From Pelotomaculum terephthalicicum JT (GTDB taxonomy: Bacteria > Bacillota > Desulfotomaculia > Desulfotomaculales > Pelotomaculaceae): a stretch of DNA of 64,000 nucleotides. The stretch's first letter is position 1; each line of letters starts with the position of its first letter. The stretch covers positions 1-64,000 of the forward strand of contig NZ_JAKNBL010000001.1 in NCBI RefSeq assembly GCF_022410535.1, read 5' to 3'. Both the position numbers and the translations under genes were made by a program. Shown piece by piece: positions 40,206 through 48,862 of the stretch. Under the pieces are notes generated by a model that saw nothing but the letters and a program-made list of their open reading frames with translations, did no database searches and was not told the DNA's origin.

Positions 40206-41646
40206 ACTCCCTCCATTTGCCGTCAACCAGGTTTTTCACTTCCTCACTCATTACAACGTCACCCGGCCATTCGCGCAAATGCCCTTCCGAGGGCCATTTT
40301 GTCGTGGCGTCAATGCCCATTTTTGCGCCCAGGTGGGGCAGTGGGGACGCATGGTCCAGAGCATCCAGCGGGCCTTCGGCGATCACCACGTCGCGCTTGG
40401 CGTCAATATTGTTAAACACCCGCCACATCACTTCGGAAATATTCTGCACATCCACCCTCGCATCAACTACAATAATCAGCTTGGCCAGCATCATTAAACC
40501 AAAACCCCACAACGCCGACATTACTTTTTTGGCCTGTCCCGGGTAGCGCTTTTCAATAGATATAATGACGCAGTTATGGAAAACCCCTTCTGGCGGCAGG
40601 TTCATGTCCACCAACTCAGGAACCAGCAGCCTGAGCAATGGCAGAAAGATGCGTTCGGTAGCCTTGCCGATATAAGCGTCTTCCATCGGCGGCCGTCCGA
40701 CTATAGTTGCCGGGTATACGGGATCTTTCCGGCTGGTCACACAGGTCAGGTGAAAAACCGGGTACTGGTCGGCCAGTGAGTAGTAACCGGTGTGATCGCC
40801 GAAAGGACCTTCCAGCCTCTTTTCCAAGGGGTCGACATACCCCTCAAGAATAACCTCGGCATATGCCGGCACCTCAAGATCAACTGTTTCGCATTTCACC
40901 AGCTGGACAGGTTCCTTGCGCAAGAAACCGGCAAACAGCATTTCATCAATACCGGCAGGCAGAGGAGCGGTGGCTGCGTAGATTACCGCCGGATCAGCGC
41001 CCAGGGCGACAGCCACAGGCATTTTTTCAGTCCCGCCGCCCACTTTTTGATTACGGCAATGCCCCGCGGCGTCTTTGTGAATGTGCCAGTGCATCCCGGT
41101 AGTGCGTTCATCATACACTTGCATCCGGTACATCCCGACGTTGCGCTGCCCTGTACGGGGATCTTTAGTAATAACCAGGGGCAAGGTAATATATGGTCCC
41201 CCGTCTTCCGGCCAACACTTCAAAACAGGCAATCCCGCCAGTGAAGGATTGTCCTTGACCACCACTTCCTTACAAGGACCGTCGCTTACCTTCTTCGGAA
41301 TAAAAGAAGCCAACTGCGCCAGCTTGGGCAGCGTCTTCAGCCTGTCCATAAAGGTAGCCGGCAACTCCGACGGCTGGATAAAAGCCATCAGGTCCCTACC
41401 GATCTGTTCCAGGTCGTCCACCCCGAGAGCAAGCTTCATCCGCTCCAGCGTACCGAAGAGATTGGTGGCCACCGGCAACTTATACCCCCGGACATTTTCA
41501 AAATATAAAGCCGGCCCGCCCGACTTGACCATGCGGTCACTGATCTCGGTAATCTCCAGCACCGGGTCTGCTTCCGCCTTTATTCTTTTTAAGAGATCGC
41601 GTTTTTCCAAGTCCGCCATAAAAGCGCGCAAATCTTTATAAGCCAT
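40195..41646 (-). CDS. UbiD-family decarboxylase (MqnL type)
   Basis: A prenylated-flavin-dependent decarboxylase of about 483 residues. UbiD family features include DPRTGQRNVGMYRMQVYD, MHWHIHKD, EGPFGDHTGYYSLAD and the Glu-containing ILEGYVDPLEKRLEGP. Several futalosine clusters carry such an enzyme (MqnL) to decarboxylate the naphthoate product. The flavin prenyltransferase UbiX/MqnM is not in the window. The ATG at 41646 follows GGGAGAG; this start overlaps menG by 11 bases and keeps the operon translationally coupled. Confidence 0.9.
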   Translation of the reverse strand: MAYKDLRAFMADLEKRDLLKRIKAEADPVLEITEISDRMVKSGGPALYFENVRGYKLPVATNLFGTLERMKLALGVDDLEQIGRDLMAFIQPSELPATFMDRLKTLPKLAQLASFIPKKVSDGPCKEVVVKDNPSLAGLPVLKCWPEDGGPYITLPLVITKDPRTGQRNVGMYRMQVYDERTTGMHWHIHKDAAGHCRNQKVGGGTEKMPVAVALGADPAVIYAATAPLPAGIDEMLFAGFLRKEPVQLVKCETVDLEVPAYAEVILEGYVDPLEKRLEGPFGDHTGYYSLADQYPVFHLTCVTSRKDPVYPATIVGRPPMEDAYIGKATERIFLPLLRLLVPELVDMNLPPEGVFHNCVIISIEKRYPGQAKKVMSALWGFGLMMLAKLIIVVDARVDVQNISEVMWRVFNNIDAKRDVVIAEGPLDALDHASPLPHLGAKMGIDATTKWPSEGHLREWPGDVVMSEEVKNLVDGKWREYGF

Positions 41647-42364
41647 GTCGCTTCTCTCCCACATGCACGGCTACAATACCGCCGGTAAGCTCATAATAGC
41701 AGGCGCCGGTCAGACCGGCGTCGGTAAAGATATCCCTGATCTCCGACTGGTGAGGAAACATTTTCAACGATTCCGGCAGCCATTTGTAAGGCCCGCTTAG
41801 TCCTGCTCCCAGTCTGCCCAGCACAGGTATAACGCAGTTCAAGTAAAAATAATAGATCTGCTTGAACACCGGTATGCCAGGTTTGGCAAACTCAAGAGAA
41901 ACAACCTTTCCCCCGGGTTTTACCACCCGCCGCATTTCATCGATAGTTTTCCTGATATCGGGCACATTACGCAAGGCAAAACCGATGGTGGCGCAGTCAA
42001 AGGTATTCTCCGGAAACGGCAGGCTGAGAGCATTTCCTTCAACCAGTTCAATTACTTCCCGATAAGGAGTGCCTCCTATATTTACAACAGCTTTCGCCAG
42101 CATGTCCGCGCAAAAATCCACGCCGACCACACGACCTTTTAAGCCGGCCGCTTTTGCCAGTTCCAGGGTTAGCATACCCGTCCCGCAGCAAACATCCAGG
42201 CCCTCGCCGCCCGGCGTCAAACCAGTGAGTTTCACTGCAAATTTCCGCCAATACTTGTCCCGGTTAAAACTCAACGCGGTATTAAGAAAGTCGTACCTGT
42301 GGGCAATTGATGAAAAAACCGCGTGTACATACTCTTCTTTACTACGATACTGGTCTGGCCGCAT
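41636..42364 (-). CDS. menG: Demethylmenaquinone methyltransferase MenG/UbiE
   Basis: MenG methylates demethylmenaquinone with SAM, the final step of menaquinone synthesis. The 242-residue protein has the UbiE start region (VFSSIAHRYDFLNTALSFNRDKYWRK), the SAM-binding motif LDVCCGTGMLTLELA, and NVPDIRKTIDEMRRVVKPGGK. I set the start at the ATG 42364 behind GGAGGG; an open frame continues upstream through the previous gene but is not coding. The order HepS-like then menG matches the Bacillus gerC operon. Confidence 0.95.
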   Translation of the reverse strand: MRPDQYRSKEEYVHAVFSSIAHRYDFLNTALSFNRDKYWRKFAVKLTGLTPGGEGLDVCCGTGMLTLELAKAAGLKGRVVGVDFCADMLAKAVVNIGGTPYREVIELVEGNALSLPFPENTFDCATIGFALRNVPDIRKTIDEMRRVVKPGGKVVSLEFAKPGIPVFKQIYYFYLNCVIPVLGRLGAGLSGPYKWLPESLKMFPHQSEIRDIFTDAGLTGACYYELTGGIVAVHVGEKRHGL

Positions 42365-42380
42365 ATAGCCCTCCAATACA

Positions 42381-43160
42381 TTATCCCACCATGCGCCGCA
42401 TATTCGTTTCGCCCCTGGATAACATATTAACCAGTTGCTCCAATACAACCTTTTCCGGCCGGGCCGGCGCCAGCAAAAGGCATTCCCGAGCTTTATCCGC
42501 GTAAAATGTTGTTTGCTCCACAGCGGCACCTAACTCCGACAGTCCAAAAGCCATGCCGAAGTTTTGGCCGAAGCGGCGCATGATTTCCTGGTCTTCTTCG
42601 GCAGCGCCGGCCAGGCGGGCTCCCAGAAGACAGCAGCCGGCAAAAAGCTCGGCAGTCACCTTGCGAATAATATCGTGGAAGGCTTTTGAGGCCGGGTTGA
42701 ACCCGGTGATTTTATTTTTCAGGATTAGACCCTCATGAACCTGACGAACAATTTCGGCCAGCACACGAAGCATCCCGGTAATGCCTGACTCAAGCAAAAT
42801 AAAAGCAGATTTGCTGTAAAGGTAATCTCCCAGTAAAACAGAAAAACGGTTTTCCTCACAATGGACGCAATCCTCACTAGCCGAGACCGGTTGTTCAAAC
42901 TCAGCAAAACTGTCCTGTACCTTCGAAGCCAGATAAATAAACTGAAAAACAACGGCCAGAACAGCCGTTTTTTCAGGATTACCGCCGTAAATCCGGGAAG
43001 ACAGGATCACCAGCGCCGGTCTAATTGCCTTATCGACAGATAAATGTTCCAGGCCGGCTAAATCTCCCGCCCGGCCGATAATCGGAGGAAACTCTTCTCT
43101 AAACAAACAAGATGCGTTTTCCAGGTCTTCTTTTATCGGATCTAAAATGGTTCTCAACAT
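42381..43160 (-). CDS. HepS-like polyprenyl synthase homologue lacking catalytic aspartates
   Basis: A 259-residue protein with the trans-prenyltransferase fold. The KxxRP-type region (DKAIRPALVILSSRIYGG) and the GDYLYSKSAF helix are present. The first aspartate-rich motif, normally DDxxD, reads QDSFA (residues about 82-86), and the second, normally DDxxD after FGxxxGxAF, reads SELGA (about 188-192). Without these Mg-binding residues it should not be catalytic. Bacillus HepS is a non-catalytic heptaprenyl diphosphate synthase subunit encoded next to menG, so I infer that this is a HepS-like partner that sets chain length with a HepT not in the window. It starts the menaquinone operon. Confidence 0.78.
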   Translation of the reverse strand: MLRTILDPIKEDLENASCLFREEFPPIIGRAGDLAGLEHLSVDKAIRPALVILSSRIYGGNPEKTAVLAVVFQFIYLASKVQDSFAEFEQPVSASEDCVHCEENRFSVLLGDYLYSKSAFILLESGITGMLRVLAEIVRQVHEGLILKNKITGFNPASKAFHDIIRKVTAELFAGCCLLGARLAGAAEEDQEIMRRFGQNFGMAFGLSELGAAVEQTTFYADKARECLLLAPARPEKVVLEQLVNMLSRGETNMRRMVG

Positions 43161-43267
43161 TTAGTGAGGCTCCTCCTTTACTTGCCTTGATATATAATTC
43201 GGTATAGTCTCACAATTTCCTCCCCTCGCGTCAGCCATTCCTAATTTTATCTGATTAAGATGGCAGC

Positions 43268-43319
43268 AAAAATTAGCAGGCCCTGCAATATCCACTATTG
43301 CAAGGCCTGCTAATTTTTA
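43268..43319 (-). terminator. Terminator after speD
   Basis: A near-perfect 21-bp stem: AAATTAGCAGGCC and TGCAATA on the left pair with TATTGCA and GGCCTGCTAATTT on the right, with one opposed mismatch. A/T ends give U-tracts in both directions. It separates speD from the menaquinone operon. Confidence 0.88.
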
Positions 43320-43347
43320 TTGCTCTTGGTACTAATAAATATCCCTC

Positions 43348-43728
43348 CTAAAGATTTACAGCTTCCTTCAGGTAAGCTTCCGGGATGACTCCACGTTTTA
43401 GTTCTTTTGCCGTCATATGTTTCGCGCAAAAGTGGTCGTTCAGGTAGTTGCATGCATCCCAGGGATTTACTTTTTCACCGCAAGTGAACACGTCTACCGC
43501 CGCGTAACCTAGTTCCGGCCAGGTATGGATAGCCAGGTGCGATTCGGAAATAACCACCACACCGCTTACTCCCTGAGGGCTGAATTTATGGAACACACAT
43601 TCCCTGACTTCGGCGCCGGCTTCCAGCGCCGCATTCACCAAGATTTCTTCAACCTTGTCGATATCATTAAGAATGTTAAAATCGCACCCACAAATCTCAG
43701 CCAATACATGGCGGCCCAATTGTTTCAT
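43348..43728 (-). CDS. speD: S-adenosylmethionine decarboxylase proenzyme
   Basis: SpeD decarboxylates SAM to provide the aminopropyl donor for spermidine. The 126-residue class 1B proenzyme shows the self-cleavage site [10 protein letters not shown] (cleavage between Glu62 and Ser63, which becomes the pyruvoyl group), His64, and Cys83 in [14 protein letters not shown] lies upstream of the ATG. It is monocistronic with its own terminator; spermidine synthase is not in the window. Confidence 0.95.
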   Translation of the reverse strand: MKQLGRHVLAEICGCDFNILNDIDKVEEILVNAALEAGAEVRECVFHKFSPQGVSGVVVISESHLAIHTWPELGYAAVDVFTCGEKVNPWDACNYLNDHFCAKHMTAKELKRGVIPEAYLKEAVNL

Positions 43729-44069
43729 TTATCTGCCTCCCTCTTGGACAATATTTTTGGAATTAACAAACCCCCTTATCAAAGACAGGTTGGCTAATTC
43801 CAATCAAACTCAATTTTAGCATAATATCTTATCTTGTCAACAAAATTTTGAGTTTTACAGTCATAATCACATTTCATGTCCTGAGTTAATGGCTTAAGGT
43901 AAAATATGCCTAAATTTAACTGGTAACAATGTCCGGATCTCTAATAATATACGGACTAAGCGGTAAAAAAGTGTCAATGATCTATTTTAGGTATTCAGAA
44001 TTCAGGAGTCAGAATTCAGAATATCTTGTAGCGATAAGCCATTCTCTCATTCTGACTCCTGACTCCTGA
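43729..44069. other. 341-base gap with a dispersed element
   Basis: The first 250 bases are AT-rich and should hold the speD promoter. The rest is dispersed element copy I. No gene is seen. Confidence 0.5.
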
Positions 44070-44070
44070 T
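43990..44070 (+). repeat. Dispersed palindromic element, copy I (best preserved)
   Basis: Left arm GTATTCAGAATTCAGGAGTC then AGAATTCAGAAT (43991-44022), core TAGCGATAAGCCATTCTCTC (44029-44048), right arm ATTCTGACTCCTGACTCCTG (44049-44068). The arms are mutually complementary. The element abuts the ferredoxin stop codon. Confidence 0.8.
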
Positions 44071-44258
44071 TAAATATCAGTGATCGCTTCAGTAGGACAG
44101 TTTTCGGCAGCCTCGTGCGCCTGCTCCTCCAAATCAACCGGTATTTCAGCAGTAACACAACTGGCCTTGTTGTCCTCATTCCATTTGAAAACATCCGGGC
44201 AGAGATCTATACACGTACCGCAACTGATACATAATTCCTGATCTACATCAACTCGCAA
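44070..44258 (-). CDS. Single-cluster ferredoxin
   Basis: A 62-residue ferredoxin for low-potential electron transfer. Cys10, Cys13 and Cys16 (CISCGTC) with Cys54 (ENCPTEAI) can bind one [4Fe-4S] cluster; Cys20 and Cys34 are extra. The acidic middle region is typical of Clostridial and Thermotoga-type one-cluster ferredoxins. The start is TTG, behind AAGGGGTGA. It is monocistronic and its redox partner cannot be inferred. Confidence 0.92.
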   Translation of the reverse strand: MRVDVDQELCISCGTCIDLCPDVFKWNEDNKASCVTAEIPVDLEEQAHEAAENCPTEAITDI

Positions 44259-44362
44259 GCAAAATCACCCCTTGTTTTTTAATCAAGTATAGTGTAGCAC
44301 AATGTAAACAAATTATGTAAAAGCTTTTCAATTTTCATTATTTTTCTCAACGAGGGAGGAAA

Positions 44363-45553
44363 ATGGAGAATAAAAAAGAACATTTAAAAAAAAGGGGCTA
44401 CGAGGTGAACACCGTGTTTGACATAAATGCCCTTGATCGCATTGTCAAAGACACTCTTGAAGCTATCGAAAGAAGTAAAAATCAAATTTACGACATAGCT
44501 GAAAATTCCCGTATTGAATTAATCAGGGTAAGCCAGGAACTCAACGAAGTTAAAAATGAAGTGGCGGATATTATTAAACAGGTTGACCATAAAGCCGTTA
44601 TTGAAAAAAAAGCCCGGACCAGACTGATGGAGGTTAGTAAAGATTTACAGAGATTTACCGAAAAAGATATTAAGGACGCTTACGATCAGGCATATCAGCT
44701 GCAAGTGGAACTAATCAAAATGCAAGAAAAAGAAAAACTCCTGCGGTACAGGAGGGATCATCTGGAGGCAAGCCTGCGCAGGCTCAGTACTACCGTTGAC
44801 CGGGCTGAAAAACTAGTCTCCCAAGTGGGTGTGGTCTTGAACTACCTGGGTGGGGGACTGCAGGAGCTTGGCTCTAAAATCGGCGAGGTTCACCAGGCGC
44901 AGCAGATGGCTATGAGCATTATTAGAGCTCAAGAAGAAGAACGCAAGCGGGTCGCCAGGGAGATCCACGACGGTCCGGCGCAATCCATGGCTAATATAGT
45001 CATGAGAGCGGAATATTGTCAGAAATTGCTGGATTTGCAGCCCGAAAGAGTCCGCGGCGAGCTGTTTGCGCTACAGGAGTTAGTCCGTTCGAGTTTGACG
45101 GATGTCCGTAAAATAATATTTGATTTGAGGCCGATGGTGCTGGACGACCTCGGACTGGCTCCCGCGATAAAAAGGTATCTTTCCGATTATAATGATCAAT
45201 TTGACGTACAAGTTGAATTTCTTTTTATCGGGCAGCAGAAACGGCTGGAGAGTTCTGTTGAAGTCGCTCTTTTCAGAATAATCCAGGAAGCGGTAAACAA
45301 TATAAAAAAACACGCCCGGGCAAAAAACGCATTAGTGAAAATGGAAATGCTCCCCGACAAGGTTAACATTCACATTAAAGACGACGGCATAGGTTTTGAC
45401 CTGAGTAAAGTCATGGCGGACGGGGAACGCGACGGGTACGGCCTAATCGGAATACGGGAAAGAGTCCAACTTCTCAAAGGAGGATTTGACATTTCTACCG
45501 CTCCCGGTAAAGGCACATCAATAGGCATTTCGGTTCCCGTGGACTATAACTGA
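44363..45553 (+). CDS. DegS-like cytoplasmic sensor histidine kinase
   Basis: A 396-residue histidine kinase without membrane helices. The N-terminal 180 residues form a long coiled coil resembling the DegS sensor domain. Then come the HisKA_3 box ERKRVAREIHDGPAQSM (His202), FDLRPMVLDDLGLAPA, the N box IIQEAVNNIKKHA, and ATP-lid motifs DDGIGFDL and GYGLIGIRERV. GAGGGAGG lies upstream of the ATG. It is followed by a DegU-like regulator 34 bases on. In Bacillus DegS-DegU links cell state to motility, biofilm and exoenzymes; the signal here is unknown. Confidence 0.93.
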   Translation: MENKKEHLKKRGYEVNTVFDINALDRIVKDTLEAIERSKNQIYDIAENSRIELIRVSQELNEVKNEVADIIKQVDHKAVIEKKARTRLMEVSKDLQRFTEKDIKDAYDQAYQLQVELIKMQEKEKLLRYRRDHLEASLRRLSTTVDRAEKLVSQVGVVLNYLGGGLQELGSKIGEVHQAQQMAMSIIRAQEEERKRVAREIHDGPAQSMANIVMRAEYCQKLLDLQPERVRGELFALQELVRSSLTDVRKIIFDLRPMVLDDLGLAPAIKRYLSDYNDQFDVQVEFLFIGQQKRLESSVEVALFRIIQEAVNNIKKHARAKNALVKMEMLPDKVNIHIKDDGIGFDLSKVMADGERDGYGLIGIRERVQLLKGGFDISTAPGKGTSIGISVPVDYN

Positions 45554-45587
45554 AAAACTTTTAACTTAAAACGGAGGGAAACGAAAT

Positions 45588-46241
45588 TTGAAGAGGATAA
45601 AGGTTTTAATAACAGATGATCATACACTCATCCGCGAGGGACTGCGTAAAATATTGTCCACAGAAGAAGCCATCGAGGTGGTAGGTGAGGCGGAAGACGG
45701 TCAGCAAGCCATAGAACAGGCTATAAAAATCAAGCCTGATGTCATTCTTATGGATATTACCATGCCAAAGGTCAACGGAATCGAAGCCACCCGGATTATC
45801 AAAAACAAATACCCCGAGATTGGCATAATCGCCTTAACCATTCACGACCAGGAAGAGTACCTCTTTGAACTGATCAAAGCCGGTGCTTCAGGCTATGTTC
45901 TTAAAGACATCCGCTCGGATGTACTGGTGCAAACCATTGTGGGAGTAGCGCGAGGCGAGTCTTTTATTCCTCCGTCCATGACCACTAAGATATTTGCCGA
46001 GTTCAGCCGTTTGTCCTCCCGTCACGCCCAGGACGCCCTGCCTCAGGGCTTAACCAGGCGGGAGGTGGACGTGCTTCGTCTGGTCGCGCATGGAGAAAGC
46101 AACCGGAACATTGCCCAAAAATTATACATCAGCGAAAAAACCGTAAAAAATCACCTGACAAATATTTTTCAAAAGCTTGGTGTGATCGATCGGACACAAG
46201 CCGCTCTTCTCGCCGTGAAAAACAAAATTGTAGATCTGTAG
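45588..46241 (+). CDS. DegU/NarL-type response regulator
   Basis: A 217-residue response regulator: REC domain (VLITDDHTLIREGL, phosphorylated Asp56 in ILMDITMPKVNG, and LKDIRSD), then a LuxR/GerE HTH domain (GLTRREVDVLRLVAHGESN, ISEKTVKNHLTNIFQKLG). Start TTG, behind GGAGGG. It is co-transcribed with the DegS-like kinase and followed by a terminator. Confidence 0.94.
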   Translation: MKRIKVLITDDHTLIREGLRKILSTEEAIEVVGEAEDGQQAIEQAIKIKPDVILMDITMPKVNGIEATRIIKNKYPEIGIIALTIHDQEEYLFELIKAGASGYVLKDIRSDVLVQTIVGVARGESFIPPSMTTKIFAEFSRLSSRHAQDALPQGLTRREVDVLRLVAHGESNRNIAQKLYISEKTVKNHLTNIFQKLGVIDRTQAALLAVKNKIVDL

Positions 46242-46290
46242 GACTGCTGCTGATAAACAAATAAGACTGTAGCCGGGCGGTATCGGGTTA

Positions 46291-46322
46291 TAAAGGCTCC
46301 CATAAGGGGAAGCCTTTTTTCT
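46291..46322 (+). terminator. Terminator after the DegS/DegU-like pair
   Basis: AAAGGCTCCC (46292-46301) pairs with GGGGAAGCCTTT (46306-46317), followed by TTTT. Confidence 0.85.
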
Positions 46323-46425
46323 TGCCCGTACATGTGAAGAAATTGGCATAAGCTTATTTGTGGGTCAGTTGTGTGTCAGTTTTGTCTTTTCTCCATAAGA
46401 TGATTCTATCAGGAGTGATTGGGCC

Positions 46426-47391
46426 ATGACAATGCGCGCTGACGCTGTTTTTGAAGGCGGCGGAATTAAAGTATTCGGCATACTCGGCGCCCTTTCCGAA
46501 GCCGAACGCAGGGGTTATACCTGGGTAAACGTGGCAGGTACTTCCGCCGGCGCAATTATCGCTTCGTTAGTAGCGGCGGGGTATTCCGCCGCTGAAATAT
46601 GCTCGTTGATTGACGACCTTGATTTCAGCATGCTAAAAGACAAATATTGGCTACACAGGGTCCCCTGCATCGGGCCGGCGCTGAGTTTGTGGTTTAAAAA
46701 CGGCCTGTACGCGGGTAAGTACCTGGAAAACTGGGTCAAGAAAAAACTTGCCGCCAAAGGGATCCGCACATTTAAAGATCTTGTCATAAAAGAATACGAA
46801 AACGACCCCAAATTTCGCTATAAGCTGGTAATTATAGCTACCGATGTGACCAGGCGCAAGCTTCTAAAGCTGCCTCATGATATTAAGGACTATGCTATTA
46901 ATCCTGACAATCTGGAAGTCAGCAAGGCGGTAAGAATGAGTTCCGGCTTACCCTTTTTTTATAAACCATGCAAGCTTCCCTACACCATACCCGGCAAACA
47001 GACTATATCAAGCTTTATTATTGACGGGGGAGTGCTGAGCAACTTTCCGGTATGGATTTTTGACAGTGATGAGACTCCTCCCTGGCCTACTTTCGGTTTC
47101 AAAATCATCGAATCTGAAGGACCATTATTCCCACGGGTAAACAACCCATTCGATCTGCTTAAGGCCATTGTATCGACAATGCTGGAAGCACACGACCAAA
47201 TCCACGAACTGGATCCTAAAAGTCGTGTCCGGACAATATCTATTCCTTCTATGGGGGTAAAGACCACTGATTTTGAAATGAGCTTACAGCTCAAAGAGAA
47301 GCTTTACCGGGCCGGAGTTCAAGCCGCTGTCAATTTCTATGAAGGCTGGGATTTTGAGACAATCAGGGCGCTTTATTTTACAACGGACTAA
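46426..47391 (+). CDS. Patatin-like phospholipase
   Basis: A 321-residue patatin-family lipid acyl hydrolase. The oxyanion loop FEGGGIKVFGILG, the nucleophile serine in AGTSAGA (Ser40) and the aspartate of the dyad in IDGGVLSNFPVW are all present. No signal peptide is seen, so it is likely cytoplasmic. AGGAG lies upstream of the ATG. It converges on rex with four bases between stop codons. The role may be membrane lipid turnover; some patatins are defence effectors, but nothing nearby suggests that here. Confidence 0.92.
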   Translation: MTMRADAVFEGGGIKVFGILGALSEAERRGYTWVNVAGTSAGAIIASLVAAGYSAAEICSLIDDLDFSMLKDKYWLHRVPCIGPALSLWFKNGLYAGKYLENWVKKKLAAKGIRTFKDLVIKEYENDPKFRYKLVIIATDVTRRKLLKLPHDIKDYAINPDNLEVSKAVRMSSGLPFFYKPCKLPYTIPGKQTISSFIIDGGVLSNFPVWIFDSDETPPWPTFGFKIIESEGPLFPRVNNPFDLLKAIVSTMLEAHDQIHELDPKSRVRTISIPSMGVKTTDFEMSLQLKEKLYRAGVQAAVNFYEGWDFETIRALYFTTD

Positions 47392-47395
47392 CAAC

Positions 47396-48040
47396 TTATG
47401 TAGCCTGGTTAAAATCCTTTTTGCTCAGATTACAAGTTAGTATCTCAAGCTTCGTCGCCATATCAACATTTCGCATTTCAATATTTTCAGGGACATTAAG
47501 CGCGACCGGCGCATAATTCAAAATGGCCAGCAACCCGTTTTTCACCATCAGATCGGTTACTTCTTGCGCGGCCTGGGACGGTACAGCAATAATGCCGACT
47601 TTAACATTATGACGGGCAATTACTTCTGCCATCTTGTCAAGATGATAAACCTCAAGGTCAACAATTTTTTTACCTATCTTGTTCGGGTCGTTGTCAAAAA
47701 CACCGATTATTGAGAAGCCACGCTCATTAAAACCTTTATAGGTACAAAGGGCAAAGCCAAGGTTTCCCGCGCCCACCAGCACAAGCGGCCAAGGTTCATC
47801 AAGACCAAGAATCTTTAAAGTATAACGCATCAGGTCTTTGACATTGTAACCTACACCGCGCGTTCCAAATTCGCCGAAATACGCCAGATCTTTCCGTACT
47901 TGAGCGGGACCCACACCAACACCCTGGGCTATTTCCCTTGATGAAACAGTTACTATGCCCCTGCGGTCCAAATATTCCAAAAATCTTGAATATACAGACA
48001 ACCGCGTTATAGTGGCTTCCGGAACTCTTAGCGTCTTCAC
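47396..48040 (-). CDS. rex: Redox-sensing transcriptional repressor Rex
   Basis: Rex senses the NADH/NAD ratio and represses fermentation and respiration genes. The 214-residue protein has the winged-helix DNA-binding domain ([38 protein letters not shown]) and the Rossmann fold [12 protein letters not shown] with FDNDPNKIG. The start is ATG behind GGGGAGG. I did not see a clear Rex operator in its own upstream region. Confidence 0.95.
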   Translation of the reverse strand: MKTLRVPEATITRLSVYSRFLEYLDRRGIVTVSSREIAQGVGVGPAQVRKDLAYFGEFGTRGVGYNVKDLMRYTLKILGLDEPWPLVLVGAGNLGFALCTYKGFNERGFSIIGVFDNDPNKIGKKIVDLEVYHLDKMAEVIARHNVKVGIIAVPSQAAQEVTDLMVKNGLLAILNYAPVALNVPENIEMRNVDMATKLEILTCNLSKKDFNQAT

Positions 48041-48102
48041 TTAGACACACCTCCCCGTCCAAACAAACAATAATAAACAATTTCATCTTTAATAAAATAG
48101 AA

Positions 48103-48123
48103 CAGGCCGTGTGGGCCGGCCTG
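48103..48123 (-). terminator. Probable terminator after the FmdB-like gene
   Basis: CAGGCC and GGCCTG pair around a nine-base loop; on the minus strand TTCTATTTTATT follows. Confidence 0.6.
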
Positions 48124-48142
48124 GGCGTTTCCCAAAAAAACA

Positions 48143-48394
48143 TTATTGGAGCTCCTGCCCGCAACAGGAACCAGCGGCTGCGCATCCCTTTTCACCTGGA
48201 TTGCTGCCGCAGCACCTTCCCAAATCATCGTTGGCCGGTCTTCCAACAGAACTAGGCAGAAAAGGAGCCGAGATGAGTTTCTTCAAATCGGAACCGCCGC
48301 AATCAGGGCACTTAACTCCCTTTTCCTGACCGGCCAGTTGGAGAATCTCAAATACTTTTTCACATGCACCACACTTGTACTCAAATATTGGCAT
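48143..48394 (-). CDS. FmdB-family zinc-ribbon protein
   Basis: An 83-residue protein with the FmdB/CxxC_CxxC_SSSS zinc ribbon (YKCGACEKVFE ... VKCPDCGGSDLKKLIS). The C-terminal tail adds a CC and GSCCG cysteine cluster. FmdB-like proteins are small regulators or assembly factors of unclear role. AAAGAGGTGA lies upstream. It is upstream of rex on the same strand but separated by a terminator-like hairpin. Confidence 0.88.
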   Translation of the reverse strand: MPIFEYKCGACEKVFEILQLAGQEKGVKCPDCGGSDLKKLISAPFLPSSVGRPANDDLGRCCGSNPGEKGCAAAGSCCGQELQ

Positions 48395-48509
48395 ATCAGT
48401 TCACCTCTTTATTATTTATATAGGGGTATAGTATTCGACAATTAATGTAAAAATCCTACGTTCAACCGTCACTTTTACGGCAGCAACAGGTAAGTTACTT
48501 CTTCCATCC

Positions 48510-48779
48510 TTAAACCGGCACTCTCTTCAGTTCAAAAATTACCGGCCTCTCCGGATCAGGACATGCCCAGGTAGTCACCTCGCTGTTCTGCATCCAGGGG
48601 AACTGGCCGCCGTAAAGCAGCGCGGCTACAGCGGATCGCAACGAGTCATAGGCAAACTGACACAGCCCGGCCGGTGATACCGCCGTAAATTCAAAGCTGT
48701 CGCCCACCTTATGCCCGTATGAGCACTTGCCGTCACCCCGTATTTCAATAATAGTTGCGATTATTTTATATTTGTACAT
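48510..48779 (-). CDS. TIGR04076-family small protein
   Basis: An 89-residue protein with the pattern GKCSYGHKVGDSFEF and a C-terminal WACPDPERPVIFELKR, matching the TIGR04076 family of unknown function found in anaerobes. Two conserved cysteines could bind a metal. The start is the ATG at 48779 behind AAAGGAG; the frame continues upstream to 48797. Confidence 0.8.
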   Translation of the reverse strand: MYKYKIIATIIEIRGDGKCSYGHKVGDSFEFTAVSPAGLCQFAYDSLRSAVAALLYGGQFPWMQNSEVTTWACPDPERPVIFELKRVPV

Positions 48780-48862
48780 GGCCGCTCCTTTCGACACGTA
48801 TTCTCTCGTTTGCCGTGTCTCTTTACTTCGCTAATCCAGCTTCGAAACTGTGGTTATACCGG

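Noticed and set aside
42365-42529. 55-codon upstream extension of menG
   Set aside because: It overlaps the HepS-like gene in another frame and is not similar to UbiE; the ATG at 42364 has GGAGGG.
4270-44070. CRISPR array as explanation of the repeated GGAGTCAGAATTCAGAAT motifs
   Set aside because: Copies are scattered over 40 kb, not spaced regularly, and there are no cas genes in the window.
46426-47391. Patatin as a CBASS-type defence effector near the regulatory genes
   Set aside because: No cyclase (CD-NTase) or Cap genes are adjacent; it stands between a DegU-like gene and rex.
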